Source of the DNA: Cupriavidus basilensis
Lineage (GTDB): Bacteria > Pseudomonadota > Gammaproteobacteria > Burkholderiales > Burkholderiaceae
Direction: 5' to 3'
Assembly: GCF_000876015.1 (NCBI RefSeq)
Contig: NZ_BBQM01000007.1
Location: 1 to 64,000, forward strand
DNA: 64,000 nt
The notes under the pieces were generated by a model, which did not search any database, was not told where the DNA came from, and saw only the letters and a program-made list of their open reading frames with translations. Positions within the stretch are counted from its first letter, which is position 1. The number at the start of each line of letters is the position of its first letter. Position numbers and translations under genes: made by a program. Below, in pieces: positions 17,492-27,124 of this stretch.

Positions 17492-18405
17492 GGCGCGTGC
17501 CGTCCGGTCCAGTAGCCCGGCGCCGCGAAGGCGGCCTTGAGGTGCTCGATGAAGAAACGGATCTTGGCCGGCACCGGGCGCTGCTGCGGGTACACCGCGA
17601 GGATGTCGTAGTCCGGCAGCGCGTAGTCGTCCAGCACCGTGATCAGCTCGCCGCTCTCCAGCTGCGGCAGAATCTCCCAGGTGGAGCGCCAGCCCAGCCC
17701 CAGGCCCTCGCCGGTCCAGCGGTGCAGCAGCTCGCCGTCGTTGCAGTCCAGGTTGCCGTTCACGCGCACCGTCACCGTCCTGCCGTCCTGCCGGAAATAC
17801 CAGCCGCGCTGCTGGCCGCCCTGCAGGTTGAACGCCAGGCAGTTGTGCTGCGCGAGGTCGTCCAGCGTGTGCGGCACGCCGTGGCGCGCGAAGTAGGCCG
17901 GCGTGCCGCACACCACGCGCTTGTTGGTAGCCAGCCTGATGGCGACGAAGTTCGGGTCGATGGCGCCGCCGATGCGGATGCCCACGTCATACCCCTCGCG
18001 CACCAGATCCACCACGCGGTCGGTCAGGTTGAAGGAAATCTGCACCTCCGGGTTGGCCGCCAGGAACGCCGGCGCATGCGGCGCCACGTGCTTGCGCCCG
18101 AACGCCGCCGGCGCCGACACGATCAGGTGGCCGGTGGCCTTGTGCTTGCCCTCGGCGATCAGCATCTCGGCGCGGTCCAGGTCCGCCAGCGCCTTCTTGC
18201 ACTGCTCCATGAACGCCGCGCCCTGCTCCGTCACCACGATGCGGCGCGTCGAGCGGTGCAGCAGCTTCACGCCGATGCGCGCCTCCAGCGCATTGATGCG
18301 CCGCCCGATCATCACCGGCGTCACGCCCTGCGTGAGCGCCGCCGCGGCCATGCTGCCGTGTTCCACCACGGCGATGAACGCCTCGATCTGTTTGAGTTTG
18401 TCCAT
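17488..18405 (-). CDS. LysR-family transcriptional regulator
   Basis: The 305-residue protein has an N-terminal helix-turn-helix (residues 1-60) and an effector-binding domain. The type is the large group of proteobacterial LysRs beginning MDKLKQIEAFIAVVEHGSM, often repressors next to the gene they control. Here the next gene in the transcript is DUF2784. No divergent partner is present, since the gene upstream points the same way. The target and ligand are unknown. Confidence 0.92.
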   Translation of the reverse strand: MDKLKQIEAFIAVVEHGSMAAAALTQGVTPVMIGRRINALEARIGVKLLHRSTRRIVVTEQGAAFMEQCKKALADLDRAEMLIAEGKHKATGHLIVSAPAAFGRKHVAPHAPAFLAANPEVQISFNLTDRVVDLVREGYDVGIRIGGAIDPNFVAIRLATNKRVVCGTPAYFARHGVPHTLDDLAQHNCLAFNLQGGQQRGWYFRQDGRTVTVRVNGNLDCNDGELLHRWTGEGLGLGWRSTWEILPQLESGELITVLDDYALPDYDILAVYPQQRPVPAKIRFFIEHLKAAFAAPGYWTGRHAP

Positions 18406-18464
18406 GCTCGTCCGTCTCCTGCCCGCCATTGTGGCGCATTTGGCGCAGGCGGCGCGCGCAGGGG

Positions 18465-18968
18465 TCAGCGCGGCTTGGAGCGGAACGGCTTGATGACGTA
18501 TTTTTCGCCGTGCGCGGCGCAGTCGTCGGCGATGGAATGCCATCTCGCGTGCGTGACCAGATAGGTGCTGCCGTTGATGTCGTCCACCGTTTCCACGGTG
18601 TCCCGGCCGAGCTTGAGGTTGCGGCGCGCGGTGGTCAGTCCTGCCTCGCGCATGTCCCGGTATTCGCTTCCGTCCCAGAGGATGTTGGTCTTCTCCTCTT
18701 TCCAGTTCACCCACACCTGAAGATTGCCATCGGGCCATTCGTAACCGACGACGCAGAAGTGGTTGGCGACGCGGTTCTTTCCGTCAATGGCGACGCGGTT
18801 GCGCATCGCGCGCTCGGGCCCGAGAAAGTATGGGTTCCGCGAAACGACGAACCGGCCCCTGGGCGGGCTGCCGAACGTATCGGGCAGGTCCGCGCCGGCG
18901 CAGGCCGGCAGCGGCGCGGAAAGGACGACCGCCACCAGGCCGATGCAAGCGATGCGCGCGCCGGTCAT
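18465..18968 (-). CDS. Putative periplasmic immunity-like protein, copy 2
   Basis: No known family is recognised. The 167-residue product has a Sec signal peptide ending near ACAGA. The mature part shares roughly four fifths of its residues with the gene immediately upstream, including PERA-RNRVAIDGKNRV, NHFCVVGYEWP and QVWVNW. Two Cys per mature chain (FCVV and DDC) could form a disulfide in the periplasm. It starts one base after the upstream paralogue stops. Tandem duplicated secreted proteins behind a hydrolase-like gene suggest immunity, but this is inferred. Confidence 0.78.
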   Translation of the reverse strand: MTGARIACIGLVAVVLSAPLPACAGADLPDTFGSPPRGRFVVSRNPYFLGPERAMRNRVAIDGKNRVANHFCVVGYEWPDGNLQVWVNWKEEKTNILWDGSEYRDMREAGLTTARRNLKLGRDTVETVDDINGSTYLVTHARWHSIADDCAAHGEKYVIKPFRSKPR

Positions 18969-19475
18969 CTACCGGGTCCGCCTGAATGGCTTGATGGTGT
19001 ACTTCTCCCCATTCGCCATGCAGTCGTCGGCGATCGCGTGCCACCACGCGTGCGTCTCCAGATAGGTGCTGCCGTTGAGGTCGTCCTGCGTCGCCACCGT
19101 ATCCTTGCCCAGACGCAGGTTGCGGCGTGCCATCGTCAATTGCTTCTCGCGCGTGTCCTTGTAGATACTGCCGTCCCACAGGATGTTGGTCTTCTGCTCG
19201 CGCCAGTTGACCCAGACCTGCAGATTTCCGTTCGGCCATTCGTAACCGACGACGCAGAAGTGGTTGGTGACGCGATTCTTTCCGTCAATGGCGACGCGGT
19301 TGCGGATCGCGCGCTCGGGCTCGAGGAAGTACGGATTCTGCGAAACGACAAAACGCCCCTTGGGCGGGCTGCCGAATGCGTCGGGCAGCGCGTCGCCTGC
19401 CATCGACGGTGCGGAGGCAAGCAGCAGGGCCAGCAGCAAGCCGGATAGTCCCATCTTGGTTGCGATCGTCCTCAT
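18969..19475 (-). CDS. Putative periplasmic immunity-like protein, copy 1
   Basis: A 168-residue protein with a clear Sec signal (MGLSGLLLALLLASAPSMAG, cleavage near residue 27) and the same mature domain as the downstream copy. Its ATG overlaps the stop of the hydrolase-like gene by four bases, so the two proteins are probably made together. The region 18465-20311 is visibly lower in GC than its neighbours, a hint of horizontal acquisition. The function is inferred only from context; no database family could be named. Confidence 0.78.
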   Translation of the reverse strand: MRTIATKMGLSGLLLALLLASAPSMAGDALPDAFGSPPKGRFVVSQNPYFLEPERAIRNRVAIDGKNRVTNHFCVVGYEWPNGNLQVWVNWREQKTNILWDGSIYKDTREKQLTMARRNLRLGKDTVATQDDLNGSTYLETHAWWHAIADDCMANGEKYTIKPFRRTR

Positions 19476-20311
19476 TTCCGGTCCTTCATCAATGGGTCGC
19501 GGAGGAACTCTTGGGTGAGCGTGTAGAAATCATTGCCGCTCTCCGTCGCAAACTTCACGAAGTTCCGGCCGGGAGATTTCGCTTCGGCGGTCTTCCAGGC
19601 GTACAAGCCTGTGGGACACGGATCGCTACCTGGCTTGGTGCCTTTGGCTACCTCGATCGCATCCTTCACGAATTCCCGGGTGGCGATGTGGCGTGAATCG
19701 GTTGCGTCGTTGGCAATCCTCGCCAGGTCCTGCAAATTCCTGTTCAGGTTGCCCGCAAGGGTCGGATATTGCTCAAACCCCTCCACCTGCTTCGGCGCCA
19801 CGATCAGCGCGGCCAGCGTGCCCGCGTTGCCGGCGCCGAAGAACCTGGGCCCGAACTTGAGCCGGTTGAGCAGCACATGCCGCATCCATTGCATCGACAG
19901 CAGCGTGCGCGACTGGGAAACGAAGCCCGGCTGGCCGGGGCCTTTGGCCTCGGCCAGCAGCAGGCGCGCCAGCATGCCGGTTTCGTCGCCGGCGGGCGGC
20001 AGGGCCAGCGCCGGTTCGAGCTGGATCTCGACGCCCTGCGTGGCGTGATCCGGCGCCCCGCCCTGCGTATGCGCGGTCAATGTCGCGCGCGTTGCGATGC
20101 GGACGTCGCCGATGTCGAGCTTGAGCTTTTGCTCGACGTTGCTGTCGCGCGCCGACACCACCGACACGCGCGCCGCCAGCGACGAGCTGGCGATGCGCAG
20201 GTGCTTGCGGTCGGGTCCGAGTCCCGACACCTTGAACCACAGGGTATTGCCGCCGATCAGGGTCATCCGGGCGGGCAGGCTGCTGCCGTCCATCCTGAGA
20301 AAACGTGCCAT
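19472..20311 (-). CDS. Putative cell-wall-hydrolase-like effector, two domains
   Basis: The 279-residue protein has no signal peptide. Residues 1-100 look like a beta-rich N-terminal domain. Residues 108-185 (ARLLLAEAKGPG, MRHVLLNRL, TLAALIVAPKQVEGFEQYP) resemble the core of SleB/CwlJ-type peptidoglycan hydrolases, in which Glu (here E121) is catalytic and the QF region follows. The C-terminus adds GLYAWKTAEAKSPGRNF. Genes for two secreted paralogues follow with a 4-base overlap, which is the layout of type VI effectors acting on the wall with periplasmic immunity proteins. No VgrG, Hcp or PAAR gene is in the window. The ATG at 20311 has AGGAG 5-9 bases upstream. Confidence 0.68.
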   Translation of the reverse strand: MARFLRMDGSSLPARMTLIGGNTLWFKVSGLGPDRKHLRIASSSLAARVSVVSARDSNVEQKLKLDIGDVRIATRATLTAHTQGGAPDHATQGVEIQLEPALALPPAGDETGMLARLLLAEAKGPGQPGFVSQSRTLLSMQWMRHVLLNRLKFGPRFFGAGNAGTLAALIVAPKQVEGFEQYPTLAGNLNRNLQDLARIANDATDSRHIATREFVKDAIEVAKGTKPGSDPCPTGLYAWKTAEAKSPGRNFVKFATESGNDFYTLTQEFLRDPLMKDRK

Positions 20312-20565
20312 TCATTCTCCTGAAGTGCCGTGAAGTCGACACCGCGGATCAGGCTAGCGCGCACCGCGCGCCCGCTTGCTCAGGCCTTTCCCAACGCTGT
20401 TGCGGATATTTCCGTAATGCGCGCCATCTTGCGCGTCGTCTCGCCTCTTATCGCTTCTGCTCGCGTGCCGGCAACGGCGAAGGCGAGTCCGGCGGCTGCA
20501 TGGCGCGCAGCTCCGGTTACGACTTCAACGATCAGGGGCCGCTGCCGGATGCGGTTGGCGCGGAC
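20312..20565. other. Intergenic region upstream of the effector-like gene
   Basis: No gene is seen in 254 bases. It must hold the promoter of the minus-strand module at 20311, but no confident -35/-10 pair or palindrome stands out. Confidence 0.3.
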
Positions 20566-21501
20566 CTATCTGGTGGCCTGATCGTCGACCTGCCCGGTGG
20601 CTTGATCGATGGCCGGTCCGTCGACGTGATCGATGGCCTGGCTGGCGGCCTGATCCGGCGACGCCGGGCCTTCCTCCTGGCGGTCCAGACTGTCCAGACC
20701 GTCCACGCTGTCCGGCGGCACCGGCGCCGGCGACGGCACGGCGGTCCGGACCGCTGCAACGGGTACGCCGCGCGCCGTCGCGGCCCCCGCTGGCACCGCG
20801 GCGCGGCCGAGCTGGGCGCTGATCTCCGCGGCTTCCGCCAGCACGTAGGCCAGCCGCCGCAGCGGCCGCGCCACCTGCAACTGCAGGAACACCACCAGCG
20901 CGGCGCCGGCCACGAAGGCCACGCCGTACAGCGACAGCAGCGGCACCAGGCTCGCGCCCTTGCGCGGCAGCTCCAGCAGGCCGGTGACGAGCATCAGCGC
21001 CAGCGGACTCACCGCCACCAGCAGCGCCGCGATCTTCGCCATGCCTTCCCACATGCGCAGATGCAGCTCGACGCGGCGGCCGCGCGCGCGCAGCGCCTGC
21101 GCCGGGATGCGCGCGAGCGCGCGCAGCAGCGCGCTTTCCGCGTCGTCGGGGCGGTCGATCTGCTCGGCCAGCGGCCCGAGCGGGTCGCGCAGCCGGCGCG
21201 CCAGCGCGGGCGCGTGGCTGAGCAGCACGCCGCCGAGCCCGGCCACGCTGCCGGCCAGCAGGCAGTAGAGCAGGCGCAGCAGCCACGGCGCGGGCGCCTG
21301 GTGCCGCGCGCGGGCGTAGAGCACCGCGCCGGCCACCAGCAGCGCCGCCAGCGAGCAGCCCCAGAACAGGCCGAACAGGCCGCGCTGCAGCCGCGCCGGA
21401 TCGAGGCCGGCGTGGCGCGGGGCGGGAGTGTCGGACGGGGATGAAGGCTTGCGCTTGAGCGCGTCGAGCAGCTCGCGGGTGGTGGGGAGCCTGGTCAGCA
21501 T
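20566..21501 (-). CDS. Unknown membrane protein with Asp/Gln-rich repeat tail
   Basis: The 311-residue protein has two membrane segments near residues 42-62 and 72-95, an amphipathic middle with Arg-rich helices, two more segments near 155-180 and 188-210, then a helical stretch VARPLRRLAYVLAEAAEISAQLG reminiscent of a cytoplasmic linker. The last 60 residues repeat AIDxVDG, AIDQATG and VDDQAT units. No catalytic or binding motif is seen and I do not recognise a family. It is oriented like the effector-like gene but 254 bases away. Confidence 0.7.
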   Translation of the reverse strand: MLTRLPTTRELLDALKRKPSSPSDTPAPRHAGLDPARLQRGLFGLFWGCSLAALLVAGAVLYARARHQAPAPWLLRLLYCLLAGSVAGLGGVLLSHAPALARRLRDPLGPLAEQIDRPDDAESALLRALARIPAQALRARGRRVELHLRMWEGMAKIAALLVAVSPLALMLVTGLLELPRKGASLVPLLSLYGVAFVAGAALVVFLQLQVARPLRRLAYVLAEAAEISAQLGRAAVPAGAATARGVPVAAVRTAVPSPAPVPPDSVDGLDSLDRQEEGPASPDQAASQAIDHVDGPAIDQATGQVDDQATR

Positions 21502-21856
21502 GGCAATTCGGTTTGCGGTGAGTCATTTCCGCGCGCGGCGCCGGTGGCGCGCGCGCGTGCGCACATTGTCGCCATTTGGCGCGCGCGCAGGGATGCGCGG
21601 TGGCGCGGCGCGGGGCTTTTCCCGCAAATTCGGACGTATCGTTGCCGTCACACAACGTGCGGTAATCCCCCGTTGCGCGGCAGCGCAAATCACGTCCCGC
21701 GGCGCGATTCCATACTCGGAGTATCGAATCAACTGATCCCGCTTCCCTTTATCCCGCCCCGCCCGCGGGCATAGCATGGCCTCCAACAGTGAATCACCGC
21801 CATTCCCAGCATCCCGGCATTGCCCGGAACACATTGCAGGCACATTGGAGACAGAC
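21502..21856 (+). promoter_or_regulatory. gcl upstream region with a 25-base palindrome
   Basis: At 21706-21730 lies GATTC-C-ATACTC-G-GAGTAT-C-GAATC, a palindrome with 12-base arms and one mismatch. It is about 130-150 bases before gcl and is probably the operator for the glyoxylate genes. The regulator is not encoded in the window. GGAGACAGAC precedes the gcl ATG. Nothing else is visible in this 355-base gap. Confidence 0.55.
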
Positions 21857-23632
<1,776 letters not shown>

Positions 23633-23699
23633 CCCGCAACGCAAGCACACGGCGCGCGCTTGCGGGCGCGCGCGGATGCCATTTTTCCGGAGAGAAGAC

Positions 23700-24482
23700 A
23701 TGCCAAGACTGGCCGCCAACCTGACCATGCTGTTTACCGAAACGGGCTTCCTCGACCGCTTCGAAGCCGCCGCGCGCGCGGGCTTCCGCGGCGTGGAGTT
23801 CCTGTTTCCCTACGCCTTCCACGCCGACCAGATCGCGGACCGGCTCAACCGCTTCCAGCTCGACCTCGTGCTGCACAACCTGCCGGCCGGCAAGTGGGAC
23901 GCGGGCGAGCGCGGCATTGCCTGCCACCCCGACCGCGTCGGCGAGTTCCAGGACGGCGTGGGCGAGGCGCTCCGGTACGCCAGGGTGCTGGGCGTGCGCC
24001 AGTTGAATTGCCTGGTCGGCATCCAGCCGCAGAACGTGAAGCAGGAACAGGCGCAGGAAACGCTGGTGGAAAACCTGCGCTTCGCCGCGCAGGCGCTCGC
24101 CGCCGAGCAGATCGACCTGCTGGTCGAGCCGATCAACACCTTCGACATTCCCGGCTTCTTCCTGTCGGGCACGCGCCAGGCGCTGGACCTGATCGCGCAG
24201 GTCAACGCGCCCAACCTCTACGTGCAGTACGACATCTATCACATGCAGCGCATGGAGGGCGAGATCGCCGCCACGCTCAAGGCCAACCTGCCGAAGATCA
24301 GGCACGTGCAGCTGGCCGACAACCCGGGCCGCAACGAGCCGGGCACCGGCGAGCTGAACTACCGCTTCCTGTTCCAGTGGCTCGACCAGATCGGCTACGA
24401 CGGCTGGGTCGGCTGCGAGTACAAGCCGAAGACGACCACGGTCGACGGGCTGGGGTGGCGCGCGGAGCTTGGCGTGCAGTAA
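23700..24482 (+). CDS. hyi: Hydroxypyruvate isomerase
   Basis: The 260-residue TIM-barrel enzyme interconverts hydroxypyruvate and tartronate semialdehyde. Metal ligands of the family are visible as Glu in LLVEPINTFD (about residue 143), Asp in VQYDIYHMQ, His in IRHVQLADNPGRNEPGTGE, and Glu in VGCEYKP near the end. ATG at 23700 follows GGAGAGAAGAC. It lies 67 bases after gcl and is likely cotranscribed with it. Confidence 0.95.
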   Translation: MPRLAANLTMLFTETGFLDRFEAAARAGFRGVEFLFPYAFHADQIADRLNRFQLDLVLHNLPAGKWDAGERGIACHPDRVGEFQDGVGEALRYARVLGVRQLNCLVGIQPQNVKQEQAQETLVENLRFAAQALAAEQIDLLVEPINTFDIPGFFLSGTRQALDLIAQVNAPNLYVQYDIYHMQRMEGEIAATLKANLPKIRHVQLADNPGRNEPGTGELNYRFLFQWLDQIGYDGWVGCEYKPKTTTVDGLGWRAELGVQ

Positions 24483-24501
24483 AGACCGCCGCTTGTTTGC
24501 T

Positions 24502-24650
24502 CCCCTCTCCCGCGAGCGGGAGAGGGGCCGGGGGAGAGGGCTGGCGCCTGCGAATGCCGCCGTGCGGGAAACAGCCGCTGGCCCCGCTTGATGTGGCTCC
24601 TGGTCAAACCGCCCCTCTCCCCGGCCTTCTCCCCGTGAGGGGAGAGGGCG
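24502..24650. repeat. REPIN-like pair of inverted REP elements
   Basis: The left element starts with a perfect 12-base-arm hairpin CCCCTCTCCCGC / GCGGGAGAGGGG (24502-24527) and a trailing GGGGGAGAGGG. The right one (about 24610-24650) is the reverse complement of the same pattern, with its own GGGGAGAGGG. About 85 bases separate them. Paired inverted copies are the form of mobile REPINs. It occupies most of the hyi-glxR gap; a related solitary copy is at 16157. Confidence 0.7.
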
Positions 24651-24742
24651 AACACCTTGCCTGGGCTGGCTCTGGCGGCTTGGGCCCACTCAAAAAAAAA
24701 CCGCTGGCTTCATTTCATTTTTTCGCTCCAAGGAGACAACAC

Positions 24743-25666
24743 ATGGCAAACCAACGCAACGTCGGCTTCATCGGCCTGGGCATCATGGGCGCGCCGATGG
24801 CGGGCCACCTGCGCGCGGCCGGGCACACGCTGTTCGTGCATGACGTCAATCCCGCGCCGCAGGCGCTCGTCGAGGCCGGCGTCACGGTCTGCACCAGCGC
24901 CGAGGAAGTGGCCAAGCGCGCCGACATCATCGTCATCATGGTGCCGGACACCCCGCACGTCGAAGCGGTGCTGTTCGCCGACAAGGGCGTGGCCGCCGCG
25001 CTCAAGGCCGCGGGCAAGGAAGCCGCGCACGGCAAGATCGTGGTGGACATGAGCTCGATCTCGCCGATCGCCACCAAGGTCTTCGCCGCGCGCATCAACA
25101 AGCTGGGCGCGGCCTACCTGGACGCGCCGGTGTCGGGCGGCGAAGTGGGCGCCAAGGCGGCCTCGCTGACCATCATGGTGGGCGGCCCGCAGGAAGCGTT
25201 CGACGAGGTGCGCCCGCTGTTCGAGCTGATGGGCAAGAACATCACGCTGGTGGGCGGCAACGGCGACGGCCAGACCACCAAGGTGGCCAACCAGATCATC
25301 GTGGCGCTGAACATCCAGGCGGTGTCGGAGGCGCTGCTGTTCGCGTCGAAGGCCGGCGCCGATCCGGCGCGCGTGCGCCAGGCGCTGATGGGCGGCTTCG
25401 CCAGCTCGCGCATCCTGGAAGTGCATGGCGAGCGCATGGTCAAGCGCACCTTCGAGCCGGGCTTCCGCATCGAGCTGCACCAGAAGGACCTGAACCTCGC
25501 GCTGCAGGGCGCCAGGACGCTCGGCGTGGCGCTGCCCAACACCGCCACCGCGCAGGAGCTGTTCAACACCTGCGCGGCCAACGGGCTGGGCAAGCAGGAT
25601 CACTCGGCGCTGTGCCGCGCGATCGAGATCATGTCGAACCACGAGATCGCCAAGGGCGGCAAGTAA
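24743..25666 (+). CDS. glxR: Tartronate semialdehyde reductase (2-hydroxy-3-oxopropionate reductase)
   Basis: This NAD(P)H enzyme of the beta-hydroxyacid dehydrogenase family reduces tartronate semialdehyde to D-glycerate. The 307 residues show the Rossmann start VGFIGLGIMGAPMAGHL, the substrate loop DAPVSGGEVGAKAASLTIMVGG near residue 125 and the catalytic Lys in GQTTKVANQ near residue 176. The ATG at 24743 follows AAGGAGACAACAC. A REPIN-like repeat separates it from hyi. Confidence 0.96.
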   Translation: MANQRNVGFIGLGIMGAPMAGHLRAAGHTLFVHDVNPAPQALVEAGVTVCTSAEEVAKRADIIVIMVPDTPHVEAVLFADKGVAAALKAAGKEAAHGKIVVDMSSISPIATKVFAARINKLGAAYLDAPVSGGEVGAKAASLTIMVGGPQEAFDEVRPLFELMGKNITLVGGNGDGQTTKVANQIIVALNIQAVSEALLFASKAGADPARVRQALMGGFASSRILEVHGERMVKRTFEPGFRIELHQKDLNLALQGARTLGVALPNTATAQELFNTCAANGLGKQDHSALCRAIEIMSNHEIAKGGK

Positions 25667-25679
25667 GCACGCCAGCGCG

Positions 25680-25727
25680 GCCTGCCGCGCCGGCAGGCCA
25701 GTACCGCTCCCCGGCGGCGCCGGGGAG
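25680..25727 (+). other. Two adjacent perfect hairpins between glxR and glycerate kinase
   Basis: GCCTGCCG-CGC-CGGCAGGC (25680-25698) and CTCCCCGGC-GGC-GCCGGGGAG (25707-25727) have perfect 8- and 9-base stems but no T-run. They are more likely RNA-stabilising or processing hairpins inside the glycerate operon mRNA than terminators. Confidence 0.5.
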
Positions 25728-25748
25728 ACCGCATTTCCGGACCCATCC

Positions 25749-27059
25749 ATGTACGCCACCGATTCCTACTCCGCCCTGCCGGCGCCGCGCCCGGCCGGCC
25801 TCGGCGATCCCCGCGCGCTGCTGCGCGACCTGTTCGACACGGCCGTGGCGTCCGTCAGCGCCAGCCACTGCCTGCCGCCGCAGCTGCCGGCGCCGCCCAG
25901 GGGGCGCACCGTGGTGATCGGCGCGGGCAAGGCCGCCGCCGCGATGGCGCAGGCGGTGGAGCGGCACTGGCAGGGCGAGCTGTCCGGGCTGGTGGTCACG
26001 CGCTACGGCCACGGCGCGCCGTGCGGCAGGATCGAGGTCGTCGAAGCCGCGCACCCGGTGCCCGACGAAGCCGGCCAGCAGGCGGCCCGGCGCATGGTCG
26101 AGCTGGTCGGCGGCCTGGGCGCCGACGACCTCGTGCTGTGCCTGATCTCGGGCGGCGGCTCGGCGCTGCTGGCCGCGCCCGCGCCCGGCATCACGCTGGC
26201 CGACAAGCAGGCGGTGAACCGCGCGCTGCTCAGGAGCGGCGCCGACATCGGCGAGATCAACTGCGTGCGCAAGCACCTGTCGGCGCTCAAGGGCGGCCGG
26301 CTGGCGCTGCACTGCGCGCCAGCGCGCGTGGAGACGCTGCTGATCTCCGACATCCCCGGCGACGACCCCACGCTGATCGCCAGCGGCCCGACCCTGCCCG
26401 ACGCCACCACCTGCGCCGACGCGCTGGCGGTGATCGCCAGGTACGGCATCGACTTGCCGGCCCGCGTGAGCGCGCACCTGGAAAGCGGCGCCGGCGAGAC
26501 CCCCAAGCCCGGCGACGCCCGCTTCGCCGGCCACCGCGCCGTCACGCTGGCCACCGCGCAGCAGGCGCTGGAAGCGGCCGCGGCGCGCGCGCGCGCGCTT
26601 GGCGTGGAGGCCCACATCCTGTCCGACAGCGTCGAGGGCGAGGCGCGCGAGGTGGCGCTGGTGCACGCGGCGATCGCCCGGCAGATCGCGCAGCACGGCC
26701 AGCCGTTGCGCAAACCGTGCGTGCTGCTGTCCGGCGGCGAGACCACCGTGACCGTGCGCGGCCGCGGCCGCGGCGGGCGCAATGCCGAATTCCTGCTGGC
26801 GCTGGCGGCGGCGCTCGACGGCCAGCCCGGCGTGCACGCGATCGCCTGCGACACCGACGGCATCGACGGCTCCGAGGACAACGCCGGCGCGCTGCTGTCG
26901 CCGGACACGCTGGCGCGCGCCGGGGCGCGCGGCCTGTCGGCGCTCGCGCACCTGGCCGACAACGACGGCTACGGTTTCTTCGACGGCCTCGGCGACCTGA
27001 TCGTGACCGGCCCGACCCGCACCAACGTGAACGATTTCCGCGCGATCCTGATCGTGTAG
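25749..27059 (+). CDS. ttuD: Glycerate 2-kinase (TtuD/MOFRL family)
   Basis: The 436-residue kinase phosphorylates D-glycerate to 2-phosphoglycerate with ATP. It has the two domains of the class: an N-terminal DUF4147 domain with VIGAGKAAAAMAQAVE (about residue 57) and LISGGGSALLAAP (about 133), and a C-terminal MOFRL domain with LSGGETTVTVRGRGRGGRNAE (about 328) and DTDGIDG. Older annotations call this hydroxypyruvate reductase (TtuD), but kinase activity is established for several relatives. It lies between glxR and pyk, where a glycerate kinase is required. Confidence 0.92.
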   Translation: MYATDSYSALPAPRPAGLGDPRALLRDLFDTAVASVSASHCLPPQLPAPPRGRTVVIGAGKAAAAMAQAVERHWQGELSGLVVTRYGHGAPCGRIEVVEAAHPVPDEAGQQAARRMVELVGGLGADDLVLCLISGGGSALLAAPAPGITLADKQAVNRALLRSGADIGEINCVRKHLSALKGGRLALHCAPARVETLLISDIPGDDPTLIASGPTLPDATTCADALAVIARYGIDLPARVSAHLESGAGETPKPGDARFAGHRAVTLATAQQALEAAAARARALGVEAHILSDSVEGEAREVALVHAAIARQIAQHGQPLRKPCVLLSGGETTVTVRGRGRGGRNAEFLLALAAALDGQPGVHAIACDTDGIDGSEDNAGALLSPDTLARAGARGLSALAHLADNDGYGFFDGLGDLIVTGPTRTNVNDFRAILIV

Positions 27060-27124
27060 GCAACGCGCATGAACCCAGGCGCGCCCGCCGCGGCGCGCCG
27101 CCCGAGAATGGAAGAGGAGACCAC

